From the NCBI RefSeq assembly GCF_013618635.1, contig NZ_JABLSJ010000007.1, forward strand, positions 62,001-126,000: DNA of 64,000 bases. The letters run 5' to 3'. The first letter of the stretch is position 1. The number at the start of each line of letters is the position of its first letter. The notes beneath the pieces are model-generated. The model did no database searches, was not told where the DNA came from, and saw only the letters and a list, made by a program, of their open reading frames with translations. The position numbers and the translations under genes are program-made. The stretch comes from Thalassobacillus sp. CUG 92003 (GTDB lineage Bacteria; Bacillota; Bacilli; Bacillales; Halobacillaceae). Shown in pieces: positions 1 through 11,389 of the stretch.

Positions 1-130
1 CTATTAATCGATCAATCATCCGTTGTGTCAGTTTAACACCCTGTCGTATCAATACCTGACCATTATCATTATAGATCGATCGGCCGAGTTCGGTGGCTGG
101 CTGAAGGTGTTTGGTCGCAATTAACCTCAT
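1..130 (-). CDS. HD-GYP-type domain protein, N-terminal fragment (partial)
   Basis: The first 43 codons of a minus-strand gene run off the left edge. The ATG at 128-130 is preceded by AAAGGAG (137-143) with 7-nt spacing. The peptide begins MRLIATKHLQPATELG and continues with SIYNDNGQVLIRQGVKLTQR. This resembles the N-terminus I associate with Bacillaceae HD-GYP cyclic-di-GMP phosphodiesterase-like proteins. The catalytic HD-GYP part lies outside the window, so the function is inferred from the N-terminus only. Confidence 0.6.
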   Translation of the reverse strand, partial: MRLIATKHLQPATELGRSIYNDNGQVLIRQGVKLTQRMIDRLI

Positions 131-394
131 AACATGCTCCTTTGTCGAATAACTGGATAAATTGTTGTTTTATTTAAAGAACATTATACAGCAAAAATTT
201 TTTATAGGAAACATACTTAAGCGTAAAAAAGCACAAACAAACTTAAAGGTGAGACTCAGAGAGAGGTCTGTTAAAGTTTGTTGTTGATATTTGAAGTGGA
301 TATTTATCTCGAAACGGAGTCTTTCGCTAAAGAGCAGAATTCTGTAAGACTCAATTTCGAGATAACTGGTGTTCGTTGCCGTATTAAGCGTCAG
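131..394. other. gene-free stretch left of repeat copy 1
   Basis: No open frame here has a credible ribosome site. Around 311-345 there is TCGAAACGGAGTCTTTCGC, which matches the start of the longer unit at 851-979. The rest of the 131-1079 gap holds two structured repeats and that duplicated tail. Long open frames across the area run through the repeats and are not believed to be genes. Confidence 0.5.
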
Positions 395-518
395 GGGGGT
401 TGGGAAGCTACTCGCTTTCCTGTGGGGATGGCGGCAAGCCTCTTCGGACTTCGTCCTGTGGGGTCTTGCCAGCCAATCCATTCCCACGGGAGTCTCGCAG
501 CAGCTTCCCAACCACCCC
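395..518 (-). repeat. structured intergenic repeat, family 1, copy 1
   Basis: Read on the minus strand, the copy opens with GGTTGGGAAGCT and closes with its exact complement AGCTTCCCAACC. Inside are GCGAGACTCCCGTGGGA, GGCAAGACCCCAC, a small hairpin GGAC-GAA-GTCC, GAGGCTTGCC and CAGGAAAGCGA. GGCAAG pairs with CTTGCC, and GTGGG pairs with CCCAC. Other copies are at 713-832, 28111-28225 and 34412-34518. Confidence 0.75.
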
Positions 519-712
519 ATTCGATATATAAGAGAAACGAACCCCTACCCCAGAAAGATTGTCTTCCACGATTTCTGTTTTATAAACGTAAAGCGCTTTA
601 TAGCAAGCTTTCATACTCAGAGTGGATGCCATGGATGTTTATATTCCTGCGCGTTCCTTGCGTATAAAAAGCTACTTATTGCGGAAGTGATTTCGAGAAA
701 CATATAAGGCAA

Positions 713-832
713 GGGCCGTTGGGGAAGGGTGAGACTCCCGCGGGAGAAGGAAGCTAGGCGAGACCCCGCAAGGCTTGCCTAAGGAGGCTCGCCAGTTCCC
801 CCGTAGGAAAGCGAATCCTTCCCCAACGGCCC
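713..832 (+). repeat. structured intergenic repeat, family 1, copy 2
   Basis: This is the cleanest copy. Its ends are a perfect 16-bp inverted repeat, GGGCCGTTGGGGAAGG (713-728) and CCTTCCCCAACGGCCC (817-832). The core holds GGTGAGACTCCCGCGGGA, GGCGAGACCCCGCA, a small AGGC/GCCT hairpin, GGAGGCTCGCC and GGAAAGCGA. GGCGAG pairs with CTCGCC. The closing stem is unrelated in sequence to those of the other copies. Confidence 0.8.
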
Positions 833-850
833 TAAACCCAAACAAACATC

Positions 851-979
851 TCGAAACGGAGTCTTCCACAATAGGGGGCTTTAGTCGAATTAGCCCAATA
901 TATAAAAAATGAAGAACTCCCGTAAAATTGGAAGTTCTTTTTTTTGATAGTAATATCAACACTAAACTTTTACAGAGCC
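851..979 (+). repeat. duplicated intergenic tail unit, copy 1, with terminator hairpin
   Basis: The stretch from TCGAAACGGAGTCTTCCACA to ACTAAACTTTTACAGAGCC recurs almost unchanged at 34544-34669. In both places it directly follows a family 1 element. It contains a terminator-like hairpin, AAGAACT paired with AGTTCTT followed by T8 (911-945), and GGGCTTTAGTCGAATTAGCCC, a weaker inverted repeat. Confidence 0.75.
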
Positions 980-1079
980 AAAAGCAAAAGGATTGGTTCG
1001 TTTAATCCAATCGTTTTGCTGTGCTGATTATATTAAATGCTAAAACTACTTTTGTTCTCATTAACACGATGTGATTGAT

Positions 1080-2480
1080 TCAAGAACCTGTCCCCATATC
1101 TTTTAACGTTTCCATCAATAGGTCACGAAGCAGTTCCGGCATGTAATAATGCTTCGTCTGTGCGTATGCAATCTCTGGCAGCAACCGCCCAAACGTAAAC
1201 GTATCAGCTGTAGCAAGGGAATACGTTTCATCTGATGATAGAGGACGCCCTTGATACGTTACATGCTTCACGTGCTGCTCCCCCTCCGAATCGGTGAAGG
1301 TGTCAATATTGACTCCGGTAAATACCATTTTCCCGATGACTTCGCCGCGAAATCCGAGTCCTTTTAACCTTATTTCTGTCAGTTTTCGGGAGTGACCTGC
1401 TCGAATCACTTCTAGCAACTCGTCCCCGGAAAGTTCCACCTTACACGGATTCATCGGGTGGGGGCAAATTCGATGAACATCCTCATATGTCACTTTCCCT
1501 TTTGGCAAGTTATCAAGCAAAACACCGGCGTTCAACATACCGACATCTGCGTCGGTCCATTTTTGTAACTGTCGCACTAAACCAATCATAAGGTCCGTAT
1601 CACTGAACCAGGCTATTTTTTCAGGTTCAGGTAAATAAGCGATCTCCCGTCTTAAATAAGAAGATGCTTCTTTCGATAAATCTTCGATAAACTGATTGGT
1701 ATCCTCATCTTTGTCCAAATATTCGGTCGAGACAGCATACGCTTCACTTCGTGTCAGTTCACGATTAGTATGATCCCATTCCAGAATGACCTCACCTAAA
1801 TGCGTGCCATGCTTTCCCACGGCAGTTACCAGGGTGTCGTGGAAGACCTCCCCTTGCTTGAACAAATGATGCGTATGGCCCCCTATAATCAAATCAAGTT
1901 CCGGGAATCGTCGCGCCATCTCTTCGTCATCGTTAATGCCTAAATGTGATAAGAGAATGACGATATCGACCTCTGCAGCAATTTGGTTTAATTCACGATG
2001 CAGCACCGCGTAAGGGTCTTCAATCTCCCACCCTAACATCCGATAAAACGTTTCAAACGGTGCAGTCAGCCCTATAATACCGATTTTAGCACCCTGTTTT
2101 GTCGAGACAATTTTGTGGGAATGTAGCCACTTGGGCTGCTCCCCTTGATGACGTTTCAAGTTAGCACAAATGATATCGAACCTTGCAGTATCGTAAAGCG
2201 AATACAAATCCTCATGGGCAAGCGTGATTCCTTCGTTATTGCCTAAGTTAGCAAAATGATAACCTGCGCGATTCAGCATATTCACATTACTTTTCCCCAT
2301 CAGCCCTTCTGTAATAGGGTGAAAACGATCCACATGGTCGCCGTTGTCCAGCAGCCAGTAATTATCATCGGCTTCACTATGCTTCTTGACCTTGTCTTTA
2401 AAATAACCGATGATTTGCGGCCAATTTTCGAAATGACTATGAAGATCGCTTGTATAATATAAATATATTTTTTCTTTCAT
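1080..2480 (-). CDS. yunD: YunD-type metallophosphatase / 5'-nucleotidase family protein
   Basis: The 466-residue protein has the calcineurin-like metallophosphoesterase signature: SDLHSH (D12, H14), NGDH (D48), GNNE (80-83), SHLG (H179) and GGHTHH (200-205). It also has the C-terminal 5'-nucleotidase domain, with AGVLLDNLPKG and a TADTFTFGR-like substrate loop. There is no signal peptide, so it should be cytoplasmic, unlike secreted UshA-type enzymes. AAGGAG lies 8-12 bases upstream of the ATG. It follows yunE by 13 nt, so the two are probably cotranscribed; the pair is also adjacent in B. subtilis. The natural substrate is not known to me; a nucleotide or phosphoester is expected. Confidence 0.85.
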   Translation of the reverse strand: MKEKIYLYYTSDLHSHFENWPQIIGYFKDKVKKHSEADDNYWLLDNGDHVDRFHPITEGLMGKSNVNMLNRAGYHFANLGNNEGITLAHEDLYSLYDTARFDIICANLKRHQGEQPKWLHSHKIVSTKQGAKIGIIGLTAPFETFYRMLGWEIEDPYAVLHRELNQIAAEVDIVILLSHLGINDDEEMARRFPELDLIIGGHTHHLFKQGEVFHDTLVTAVGKHGTHLGEVILEWDHTNRELTRSEAYAVSTEYLDKDEDTNQFIEDLSKEASSYLRREIAYLPEPEKIAWFSDTDLMIGLVRQLQKWTDADVGMLNAGVLLDNLPKGKVTYEDVHRICPHPMNPCKVELSGDELLEVIRAGHSRKLTEIRLKGLGFRGEVIGKMVFTGVNIDTFTDSEGEQHVKHVTYQGRPLSSDETYSLATADTFTFGRLLPEIAYAQTKHYYMPELLRDLLMETLKDMGTGS

Positions 2481-2493
2481 AATCGCTCTCTCC

Positions 2494-3306
2494 TTATCCC
2501 AAACCTTGCCAAACTAAACGAATGCCAATCAATATTAACAACACTCTTAAGAACCATTCAACCGACTGGCTTTTCAGTTTGCGATTCAAACGTGCTCCCA
2601 ACATGCCTCCGACGTAAGCACCCGGAATGAAAACCAATGCATAATTCCAGTCAACATGGCCCAACACGATATGAGTGGCAGAACTTGAGACACTTGCAAA
2701 AAAGATCATGAACATCGACGTAGCTGTGGCAATATGCGGTGGAAAACCAAGCAATAAAATCATGGCAGGTACAATGAGCGATCCGCCTCCGATGCCGAGC
2801 AGCCCAGAAAGGATGCCAACAGCGAAAGCCAACACAATACCCATTGCTATTGGAAAAGAATAAGCATACTCTTGACCATTGATATCCATCGATCTATTTT
2901 CACCTGTTTTAAATACCGCACTCTTATCTTTTTTCCGAATAAAAAACATCAAAGAGACCAAAATCATCACAATTCCAAAAAAGAGTGAAAAGGCATCGCT
3001 TTTAAAGTATTGATTAATATACGAGCCAATAATGCCTCCTGGAATACTCCCAATTAACATGAGAAGCCCGACCCGGATATCCACCCGCTTGTGTCTGATA
3101 TACGTTATAGTGGAGGACAAGCCTGTAAAGATCATCACGACTAAAGAAATACCGACGATTTTTTGAGGTGTGACCCAATCAAATGACGGCATAATCTCTC
3201 CCAAAAAAAGCAGACTTGGAACGAGAATGACACCGCCTCCCAAACCGGCAATACTTCCAATCAAAGCGGTAACTAACCCTATAAATAACGATAATAATAA
3301 ATCCAT
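2494..3306 (-). CDS. yunE: TauE/SafE-family sulfite/anion exporter-like membrane protein (YunE)
   Basis: The 270-residue protein is very hydrophobic, with about eight membrane segments. It shows the internal duplication typical of TauE/SafE proteins: IAGLGGGVILVPSLLFLG near the N-terminus and LLGIGGGSLIVPAMILLLG after the central loop. A hydrophilic cytoplasmic loop with many charged residues separates the halves (about 120-150). The family exports or imports sulfur-containing anions and organic acids; the substrate here is unknown. GAAGGGAT precedes the ATG. It is the first gene of the yunE-yunD pair. Confidence 0.85.
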   Translation of the reverse strand: MDLLLSLFIGLVTALIGSIAGLGGGVILVPSLLFLGEIMPSFDWVTPQKIVGISLVVMIFTGLSSTITYIRHKRVDIRVGLLMLIGSIPGGIIGSYINQYFKSDAFSLFFGIVMILVSLMFFIRKKDKSAVFKTGENRSMDINGQEYAYSFPIAMGIVLAFAVGILSGLLGIGGGSLIVPAMILLLGFPPHIATATSMFMIFFASVSSSATHIVLGHVDWNYALVFIPGAYVGGMLGARLNRKLKSQSVEWFLRVLLILIGIRLVWQGLG

Positions 3307-3427
3307 ATAATCCCTTCATTCTATGTAACGATACCATTAGTTTATCACGATTAGGTGGAAGAAAACATTAAATTTCAAAGTGCTACGGGACAAAACGCTG
3401 CTCCTCATAACCAGATTAAATATGATA

Positions 3428-3480
3428 TTTATCATGTGATAAAGCTGATATTTATGACTAAAAAGAGAATTCTGACTAAA
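3428..3480 (+). promoter_or_regulatory. palindrome and direct repeats upstream of the two-component operon
   Basis: TTTATCA-TG-TGATAAA (3428-3443) is a perfect 7-bp inverted repeat. It is followed by TGACTAAA at 3455-3462 and again at 3473-3480, an 18-bp direct-repeat offset. Both lie 40-90 bp before the first gene of the kinase/regulator operon, as expected for an operator. No binding protein can be assigned from sequence alone. Confidence 0.45.
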
Positions 3481-3517
3481 GTAAGCTTAAAACACCATAA
3501 AAAACGAGGTGAAATGG

Positions 3518-3922
3518 ATGAAAATTAATTTATTTAAAGGTATTTTGGTTGGGATTCTTGCGGGGGGCGGAGCATTGATGGTGGAGTATATGGCGGGGTG
3601 GTCGACGGGGCTTTGGTTCGAGGAATTATCGATTGTTTCCATCTTGGTTTCGAGTATTATCGCGAATTTGGCTGGAGTGCTCATTTTCCATATGATGGAG
3701 CAAAAAACGTACAGGGCGACTCTGTATTATGTGATGCTAGTCACTGGAGTTACCATACTTCTTACTCTTAACACCATTGCAAACCCGCCGCAGGAACAGT
3801 TCGGGATTGTGGGCCATCCTATTCATATTGTTGTCGCTTTGATATCAATTTGGTTGATTCCAAAATGGACGAAAAATAGGACCAGCACATTGCAGGACAA
3901 TCCGACAGCAAAAGCAAATTAG
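3518..3922 (+). CDS. small four-helix membrane protein, function unknown
   Basis: The 134-residue protein has about four hydrophobic helices, near residues 5-25, 40-60, 70-88 and 100-118. It ends in a basic, polar tail (KWTKNRTST...). The ATG at 3518 is chosen because AGGTGA (3507-3512) precedes it at normal distance; a GTG at 3509 would overlap that site. It lies 36 nt before a histidine kinase gene on the same strand. It may therefore be an accessory or target of that system, but that is inference. I do not recognise a named family with confidence. Confidence 0.7.
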   Translation: MKINLFKGILVGILAGGGALMVEYMAGWSTGLWFEELSIVSILVSSIIANLAGVLIFHMMEQKTYRATLYYVMLVTGVTILLTLNTIANPPQEQFGIVGHPIHIVVALISIWLIPKWTKNRTSTLQDNPTAKAN

Positions 3923-3958
3923 TTTTAATAGATATACAATGAAACGGAAGTGCTGCCC

Positions 3959-5050
3959 ATGCAATCCCTGCATTCTTTAACGAAAAACAGAACATCTACA
4001 TTGCTTTTTATGATGATGCTTCCCTCCGTCTACTTGTTCTTTGGTCCATACGATCAGAAGTGGGCCATCTATGTTTTGTTGTTCGCAGCTCTGGTCATAT
4101 GCTATTGGAAGAGTATCTCGCAATCCGCCCACCGAAAAACATGGATCTTACTGCAACTCGTAGTCGTCGCCTTGATCGGCTCTCTCTATTCACCATGGAG
4201 TCTGGCTCTGGCGTTTTATCCTGCTTTGACAATCGGCCTGTTTTTGCCTGAACGTTTTATACGCCGCTTTGTGGGGCTGATGGTTATGTCTATCCTCCTT
4301 TCTCTGGTGACTTACCATGTACGTCAGGGAGAGGAGTGGCATTTCTACTGGCTTCCTGTCGTCGCTATTATAATGGGGCTCCCATTTATCGTAAGAATGT
4401 ATCGTCGGACCAGTATTATGAATGAGGAACTCAAAATGGCTAATGAAGAAATCAAACGACTGATAAAAAACGAAGAACGCGAACGCATTTCCAGAGATCT
4501 TCATGATTCAATTGGTCATACCCTCTCACTGATCACATTAAAAAGTGAATTGATGGAGCGTCTTATTCGTCTTAATCCTGATGAAGCCATCGAAGAAGCC
4601 AAAGTGATTCAATCTACTTCCAGATCTGTATTACTGCAAATCAGGGAATTAATCAACGACATGCAGGCTGTCGATCTAGAAGATGAGCTCCAACATGCAG
4701 TCGAAACCTTTGAATGGGCAAACATCACCTTTCACCAAAGAAAACGGTGGAATATTAAGATGATCACGCCGATAACTAGGAATATTCTTGGAATGTGTCT
4801 TCGTGAGTGTATCACGAACGTGCTTAAGCATAGCAGAGCAACAAACTGTACCGTGACACTCGATGAAAATGAATCATCTTACACGATTAGTGTTGAAGAC
4901 GATGGAGAAGGTTTTTCAACCCACGGCCATCATAACTTCGGCAGCGGTCTGCACGGAATGAACGAACGACTGCTTTTGATTGGAGGAACACTCCATCTCC
5001 AATCCGGTAGTGAAGGAACAAACGTATCCATTACGGTTCCGAAAATGTAA
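3959..5050 (+). CDS. DesK/NarL-family sensor histidine kinase
   Basis: The 363-residue protein carries five or six membrane segments in the first ~145 residues. A coiled region follows, then the HisKA_3 phosphoacceptor motif RDLHDSIGH (His at about 182). The C-terminal ATPase domain has NVLKHS (N box), DDGEGF and GSGLHGMNER (G boxes). The layout matches the membrane-thickness sensor DesK. The ATG at 3959 is preferred over the GTG at 3950 because GGAAG (3946-3950) is the ribosome site. The partner regulator follows after 17 nt. No desaturase gene is adjacent, so lipid sensing is only a possibility. Confidence 0.85.
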   Translation: MQSLHSLTKNRTSTLLFMMMLPSVYLFFGPYDQKWAIYVLLFAALVICYWKSISQSAHRKTWILLQLVVVALIGSLYSPWSLALAFYPALTIGLFLPERFIRRFVGLMVMSILLSLVTYHVRQGEEWHFYWLPVVAIIMGLPFIVRMYRRTSIMNEELKMANEEIKRLIKNEERERISRDLHDSIGHTLSLITLKSELMERLIRLNPDEAIEEAKVIQSTSRSVLLQIRELINDMQAVDLEDELQHAVETFEWANITFHQRKRWNIKMITPITRNILGMCLRECITNVLKHSRATNCTVTLDENESSYTISVEDDGEGFSTHGHHNFGSGLHGMNERLLLIGGTLHLQSGSEGTNVSITVPKM

Positions 5051-5067
5051 AGAATGGAGCGATTGAA

Positions 5068-5670
5068 ATGAAAATTGTGATAGCGGAAGACCAAGGGATG
5101 CTTCGCGGGGCAATCAGCCGCTTGCTGGGGATGGAAGAAGATATTGATGTCATCGGCGAAGCAGAAAACGGGCAAGCAGCGCTGGACATGATCCTGCAAT
5201 TACAGCCGGATATCGCTATTTTAGATATCGAAATGCCTTTATTAAGCGGGCTGGAGGTGGCTGAAACATTACATGACAATCCCCTCCCTTGCCGCGTAGT
5301 GATGGTTACCACGTTTGCAAGAAGCGGATACCTTCAAAAAGCTGTCAAGGCCGGGGTCCACGGGTATTTATTAAAAGAGACACCTGTAACAGAGTTAGCG
5401 GAGTCCTTACGAAGAATCCAGCGTGGCGAACGTATTTTTAGTCCACAATTGACTTTCGTTTCTTTAAAAGAACACAACCCTCTTACGAATAGAGAAATAG
5501 AAATTTTACAATCTCTGCAAGCTGGGAAATCCGTAAAAGACATGACTCACTCCCTCTTTTTATCTGAGGGGACCATTCGAAATTATATTTCTGAGGTAAT
5601 GCAAAAATTAGAAGCTAAAAACAGGATAGAAGCTGTTAGCATCGCTGAGTCAAAGGGGTGGCTCTCGTAA
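5068..5670 (+). CDS. NarL/DesR-family response regulator
   Basis: The 200-residue protein has a receiver domain with acidic pocket E7-D8, phospho-acceptor D53 (in AILDIEMP) and K103. A LuxR-type helix-turn-helix follows at about 135-195 (LTNREIEILQSL...SEGTIRNYISEVMQKL). It is the cognate partner of the upstream kinase by position (17-nt gap, GGAG ribosome site). It closely resembles DesR in size and layout. Candidate operator sequences lie before the operon at 3428-3480. Confidence 0.88.
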   Translation: MKIVIAEDQGMLRGAISRLLGMEEDIDVIGEAENGQAALDMILQLQPDIAILDIEMPLLSGLEVAETLHDNPLPCRVVMVTTFARSGYLQKAVKAGVHGYLLKETPVTELAESLRRIQRGERIFSPQLTFVSLKEHNPLTNREIEILQSLQAGKSVKDMTHSLFLSEGTIRNYISEVMQKLEAKNRIEAVSIAESKGWLS

Positions 5671-5715
5671 CACGTTCGGATGATTCACCCGTATGTATTA
5701 GGCATGATATTCATA

Positions 5716-5757
5716 CACAACAGGGCCGCGCCATTGGCGCGGCCCTGTTGTGCTTAC
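5716..5757 (+). terminator. strong hairpin terminator between the regulator and sufB
   Basis: Perfect 18-bp inverted repeat CACAACAGGGCCGCGCCA (5716-5733) / TGGCGCGGCCCTGTTGTG (5735-5752), followed by CTTACTTTT. It sits between two convergent genes and may stop transcription from both sides, although the T-rich tract is only on the plus side. Confidence 0.85.
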
Positions 5758-5777
5758 TTTTATATCAAGCTCTAATA

Positions 5778-7178
5778 TTAACCGATTGAGCCTTCCATTT
5801 CGAATTTGATCAAACGGTTCATTTCGACAGCGTATTCCATCGGAAGTTCTTTTGTAAACGGCTCAATGAAGCCCATTACAATCATTTCTGTTGCTTCTTC
5901 TTCAGAAATACCGCGACTCATCAAGTAGAACAATTGCTCTTCAGAAACTTTGGAAACTTTTGCTTCGTGCTCAAGCGAAATGTTCTCGTTCATGATTTCG
6001 TTGTATGGGATCGTATCTGAGGTGGACTCATTATCCATAATCAACGTATCGCACTCAACGTTGGAGCGTGCACCCTCAGCTTTACGGCCAAATTGCACAA
6101 TTCCTCGGTAGGTAACTTTACCGCCGTGTTTTGAGATAGATTTTGACACAATTGTTGAAGACGTATTTGGCGCAAGATGGTGCATTTTCGCCCCAGCGTC
6201 TTGGTGCTGACCCTTGCCGGCGAGCGCAATGGACAAGGTCATGCCTCGCGCACCTTCTCCTCTCAAGATGACAGAAGGATACTTCATGGTCAGCTTGGAA
6301 CCGAGGTTGCCGTCAACCCATTCCATGGTTGCGTTCTCATCAGCAATGGCACGTTTTGTCACCAAGTTATAAACGTTATTGGCCCAGTTCTGAATGGTGG
6401 TATAGCGGCAATAAGCATCTTTCTTAACATAGATTTCAACAACTGCACTGTGGAGTGAATTAGTGGAGTACACGGGTGCTGTACAACCTTCTACATAGTG
6501 AACAGAAGCGCCTTCGTCTACGATAATCAAGGTGCGCTCAAACTGTCCCATGTTCTCAGAGTTAATACGGAAATAAGCCTGAAGCGGCGTATCCGTTTTA
6601 ACGCCTTTAGGAACATAAATGAAAGAACCACCCGACCAAACGGCCGAATTCAATGCAGAGAATTTATTGTCTGACGGAGGAATAACTTTGCCCAAGTATT
6701 CCTTGAACAACTCCTCATCCTCTTTAAGTGCAGTGTCAGTGTCTTTGAAAATAATGCCCATATTTTCAAGGTCTTCCTGCATGTTGTGATAAACCACTTC
6801 TGATTCATACTGAGCCGAAACACCTGCTAGATATTTTTGCTCAGCTTCAGGGATGCCAAGACGATCGAATGTGTTCTTGATCTCTTCAGGCACTTCATCC
6901 CAGGAACGCTCTGATTGTTCTGATGGTTTCACGTAATACGTGATATCATCAAAGTTCAGTTCATCCAGGTCGCCGCCCCATTGCGGCATCGGTTTCTTAT
7001 AGAATTGCTCTAACGCTTTCAGCCGGAAATCCAACATCCATTGCGGTTCTTCTTTATAATTAGAAATTTGTTCGACGACTTCTTTTGTGAGGCCTTTTTG
7101 AGTGCGGAAGATTGATACGTCGCGTTCATGGAACCCATACTTATAATCTTCTTCGACTTCTGGTGCTTTCTTAGCCAT
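5778..7178 (-). CDS. sufB: Fe-S cluster scaffold protein SufB
   Basis: The 466-residue SufB is the usual length. It ends with the conserved [19 protein letters not shown] region and has SNVECDTLI in the beta-helix core, with the cysteine expected of SufB. With SufC and SufD it forms the SufBC2D scaffold on which iron-sulfur clusters are built. It is last in the operon sufC-sufD-sufS-sufU-sufB, the order known from B. subtilis. AAAAGGAGGT precedes the ATG. A strong terminator follows. Confidence 0.97.
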   Translation of the reverse strand: MAKKAPEVEEDYKYGFHERDVSIFRTQKGLTKEVVEQISNYKEEPQWMLDFRLKALEQFYKKPMPQWGGDLDELNFDDITYYVKPSEQSERSWDEVPEEIKNTFDRLGIPEAEQKYLAGVSAQYESEVVYHNMQEDLENMGIIFKDTDTALKEDEELFKEYLGKVIPPSDNKFSALNSAVWSGGSFIYVPKGVKTDTPLQAYFRINSENMGQFERTLIIVDEGASVHYVEGCTAPVYSTNSLHSAVVEIYVKKDAYCRYTTIQNWANNVYNLVTKRAIADENATMEWVDGNLGSKLTMKYPSVILRGEGARGMTLSIALAGKGQHQDAGAKMHHLAPNTSSTIVSKSISKHGGKVTYRGIVQFGRKAEGARSNVECDTLIMDNESTSDTIPYNEIMNENISLEHEAKVSKVSEEQLFYLMSRGISEEEATEMIVMGFIEPFTKELPMEYAVEMNRLIKFEMEGSIG

Positions 7179-7209
7179 TTCAAATACCTCCTTTTGGTAT
7201 TACAAGCTA

Positions 7210-10170
<2,961 letters not shown>

Positions 10171-10188
10171 GCTATCCCTCCTATCCAA

Positions 10189-10974
10189 TTACGCGTTCTG
10201 GCTAACCGTTTCGTCTTCAATGCCTAATTCGTCTTTTATCCAGTCGTAACCTTCCTCTTCAAGGCGCTGAGCCAGTTCTGGTCCGCCGGATTTAACGATG
10301 CGTCCTTGCATCATCACGTGTACGTTATCTGGCGTTACGTAGTTAAGCAGACGCTGATAGTGTGTGATGATCAAGCAGCCGAAGTTGTCATCGCGCATGT
10401 CATTGATCCCTTTAGCTACGACTTTCAAAGCGTCAATATCCAACCCAGAGTCGATTTCGTCAAGGATGGCAATAGCTGGCTGTATCATCATCAATTGAAG
10501 AATCTCATTACGTTTCTTCTCACCGCCTGAGAAACCTTCATTCAAATAACGCTGAGCCATGTTTTTGTCAATGTCCAACGTGTCCATCTTGCTATCCATT
10601 TCTTTAATGAACTTCATGAGGGAAATCTCGTCCCCTTCTTCGCGACGGGCATTAATAGAAGAACGAAGGAAATCGGAATTAGTCACTCCACTGATTTCAC
10701 TTGGGTACTGCATAGCCAGGAATAATCCAGCCTGGGCACGTTCGTCGACTTCCATTTCCAGAACGTTTTCACCATCAAGGAAAATGTCACCTTGCGTTAC
10801 TTCATATTTGGGATGGCCCATGATAGCCGAAGCAAGGGTTGATTTCCCTGTCCCGTTCGGTCCCATGACTGCATGGAACTCACCACCTGTTAACGTTAAA
10901 TTAACGCCATTCAGAATTTTTTCTCCTTCAATTTCTACATGAAGATCTTTGATTTCTAAAGTCGATCCTGCCAT
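10189..10974 (-). CDS. sufC: Fe-S assembly ATPase SufC
   Basis: The 261-residue ABC-type ATPase has Walker A GPNGTGKST (38-46), the SufC-type signature FSGGEKKRNE and Walker B AIAILDEIDSGLDID. It powers the SufBCD scaffold and is soluble, with no transporter partner. It is the first gene of the suf operon. TGGAGGTATAAATT lies before the ATG. The intergenic region upstream carries the likely operon promoter. Confidence 0.97.
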   Translation of the reverse strand: MAGSTLEIKDLHVEIEGEKILNGVNLTLTGGEFHAVMGPNGTGKSTLASAIMGHPKYEVTQGDIFLDGENVLEMEVDERAQAGLFLAMQYPSEISGVTNSDFLRSSINARREEGDEISLMKFIKEMDSKMDTLDIDKNMAQRYLNEGFSGGEKKRNEILQLMMIQPAIAILDEIDSGLDIDALKVVAKGINDMRDDNFGCLIITHYQRLLNYVTPDNVHVMMQGRIVKSGGPELAQRLEEEGYDWIKDELGIEDETVSQNA

Positions 10975-11045
10975 AATTTATACCTCCATCTATCTGAATT
11001 AAGTTGATAAAGAATACCTTAAATTCTCAATCTATTCTCATTACA

Positions 11046-11074
11046 ATCTTATATCATTTAAAACCTGATATCAA
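11046..11074 (-). promoter_or_regulatory. candidate SigA promoter of the suf operon
   Basis: On the minus strand TTGATA (11069-11074) and TAAGAT (11046-11051) are separated by 17 bp. They are 72 bp or more upstream of the sufC start. Other weak hexamer pairs exist nearby, so this is only a candidate. Confidence 0.4.
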
Positions 11075-11160
11075 CTTTTTACTATGTTCCCGACTGTATT
11101 CCATTGAGATGTTCCATTCAATCCTCTCGCGAAAAAATTTCCTTATGTATAGCATACAAG

Positions 11161-11195
11161 AAAAGAGCAGGTGATTTAAACCACCTGCTCTTTTT
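11161..11195. terminator. bidirectional-type terminator hairpin after the ATT-start small gene
   Basis: GAGCAGGTG (11165-11173) and CACCTGCTC (11182-11190) form a perfect 9-bp stem flanked by AAAA and TTTTT, so it can work in both directions. It immediately follows the stop of the small minus-strand gene at 11198. Confidence 0.8.
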
Positions 11196-11197
11196 CT

Positions 11198-11389
11198 TTA
11201 TCTATGAAGTTGTTTTTCAACTTCAGCTACTAATTTTTTACTTTGTTGATGTTCTTCATTTCGCTTTCTTTCCACTTCCAAACGCTGATCCAATTTTCTG
11301 CTGTACTCTTCATATCCAAGCCCATGTGTTTTATGCATGGCTTTTTCCATCTCAGCAGTATAATTCAAGTTCAGATCGTCGTTAATAAT
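11198..11389 (-). CDS. small charged protein, possible ATT start codon
   Basis: A 63-residue minus-strand frame reads (I)INDDLNLNYTAEMEKAM...RKLDQRLEVERKR...VAEVEKQLHR. It is highly charged, mostly helical, and ends 3 nt before a good terminator. The frame has no ATG, GTG or TTG before residue 14. A ribosome site, AAAGGA (11397-11402), sits 7 nt before ATT at 11387-11389, or 10 nt before the next ATT (11384-11386). The alternative ATG at residue 14 has no ribosome site. It is either a rare ATT-initiated gene or a 50-residue product from the internal ATG. I do not recognise the family. Confidence 0.55.
   Translation of the reverse strand: MINDDLNLNYTAEMEKAMHKTHGLGYEEYSRKLDQRLEVERKRNEEHQQSKKLVAEVEKQLHR

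Noticed and set aside
595-612. cre-like palindrome TAAAGCGCTTTA
   Set aside because: It lacks the TG/CA ends of the cre consensus and is about 470 bp from the nearest gene start, inside repeat-rich sequence.
278-707. Two long overlapping plus-strand open frames in the left gap
   Set aside because: They run through a structured repeat, use no ribosome site, and are explained by the GC-rich repeat lacking stops.
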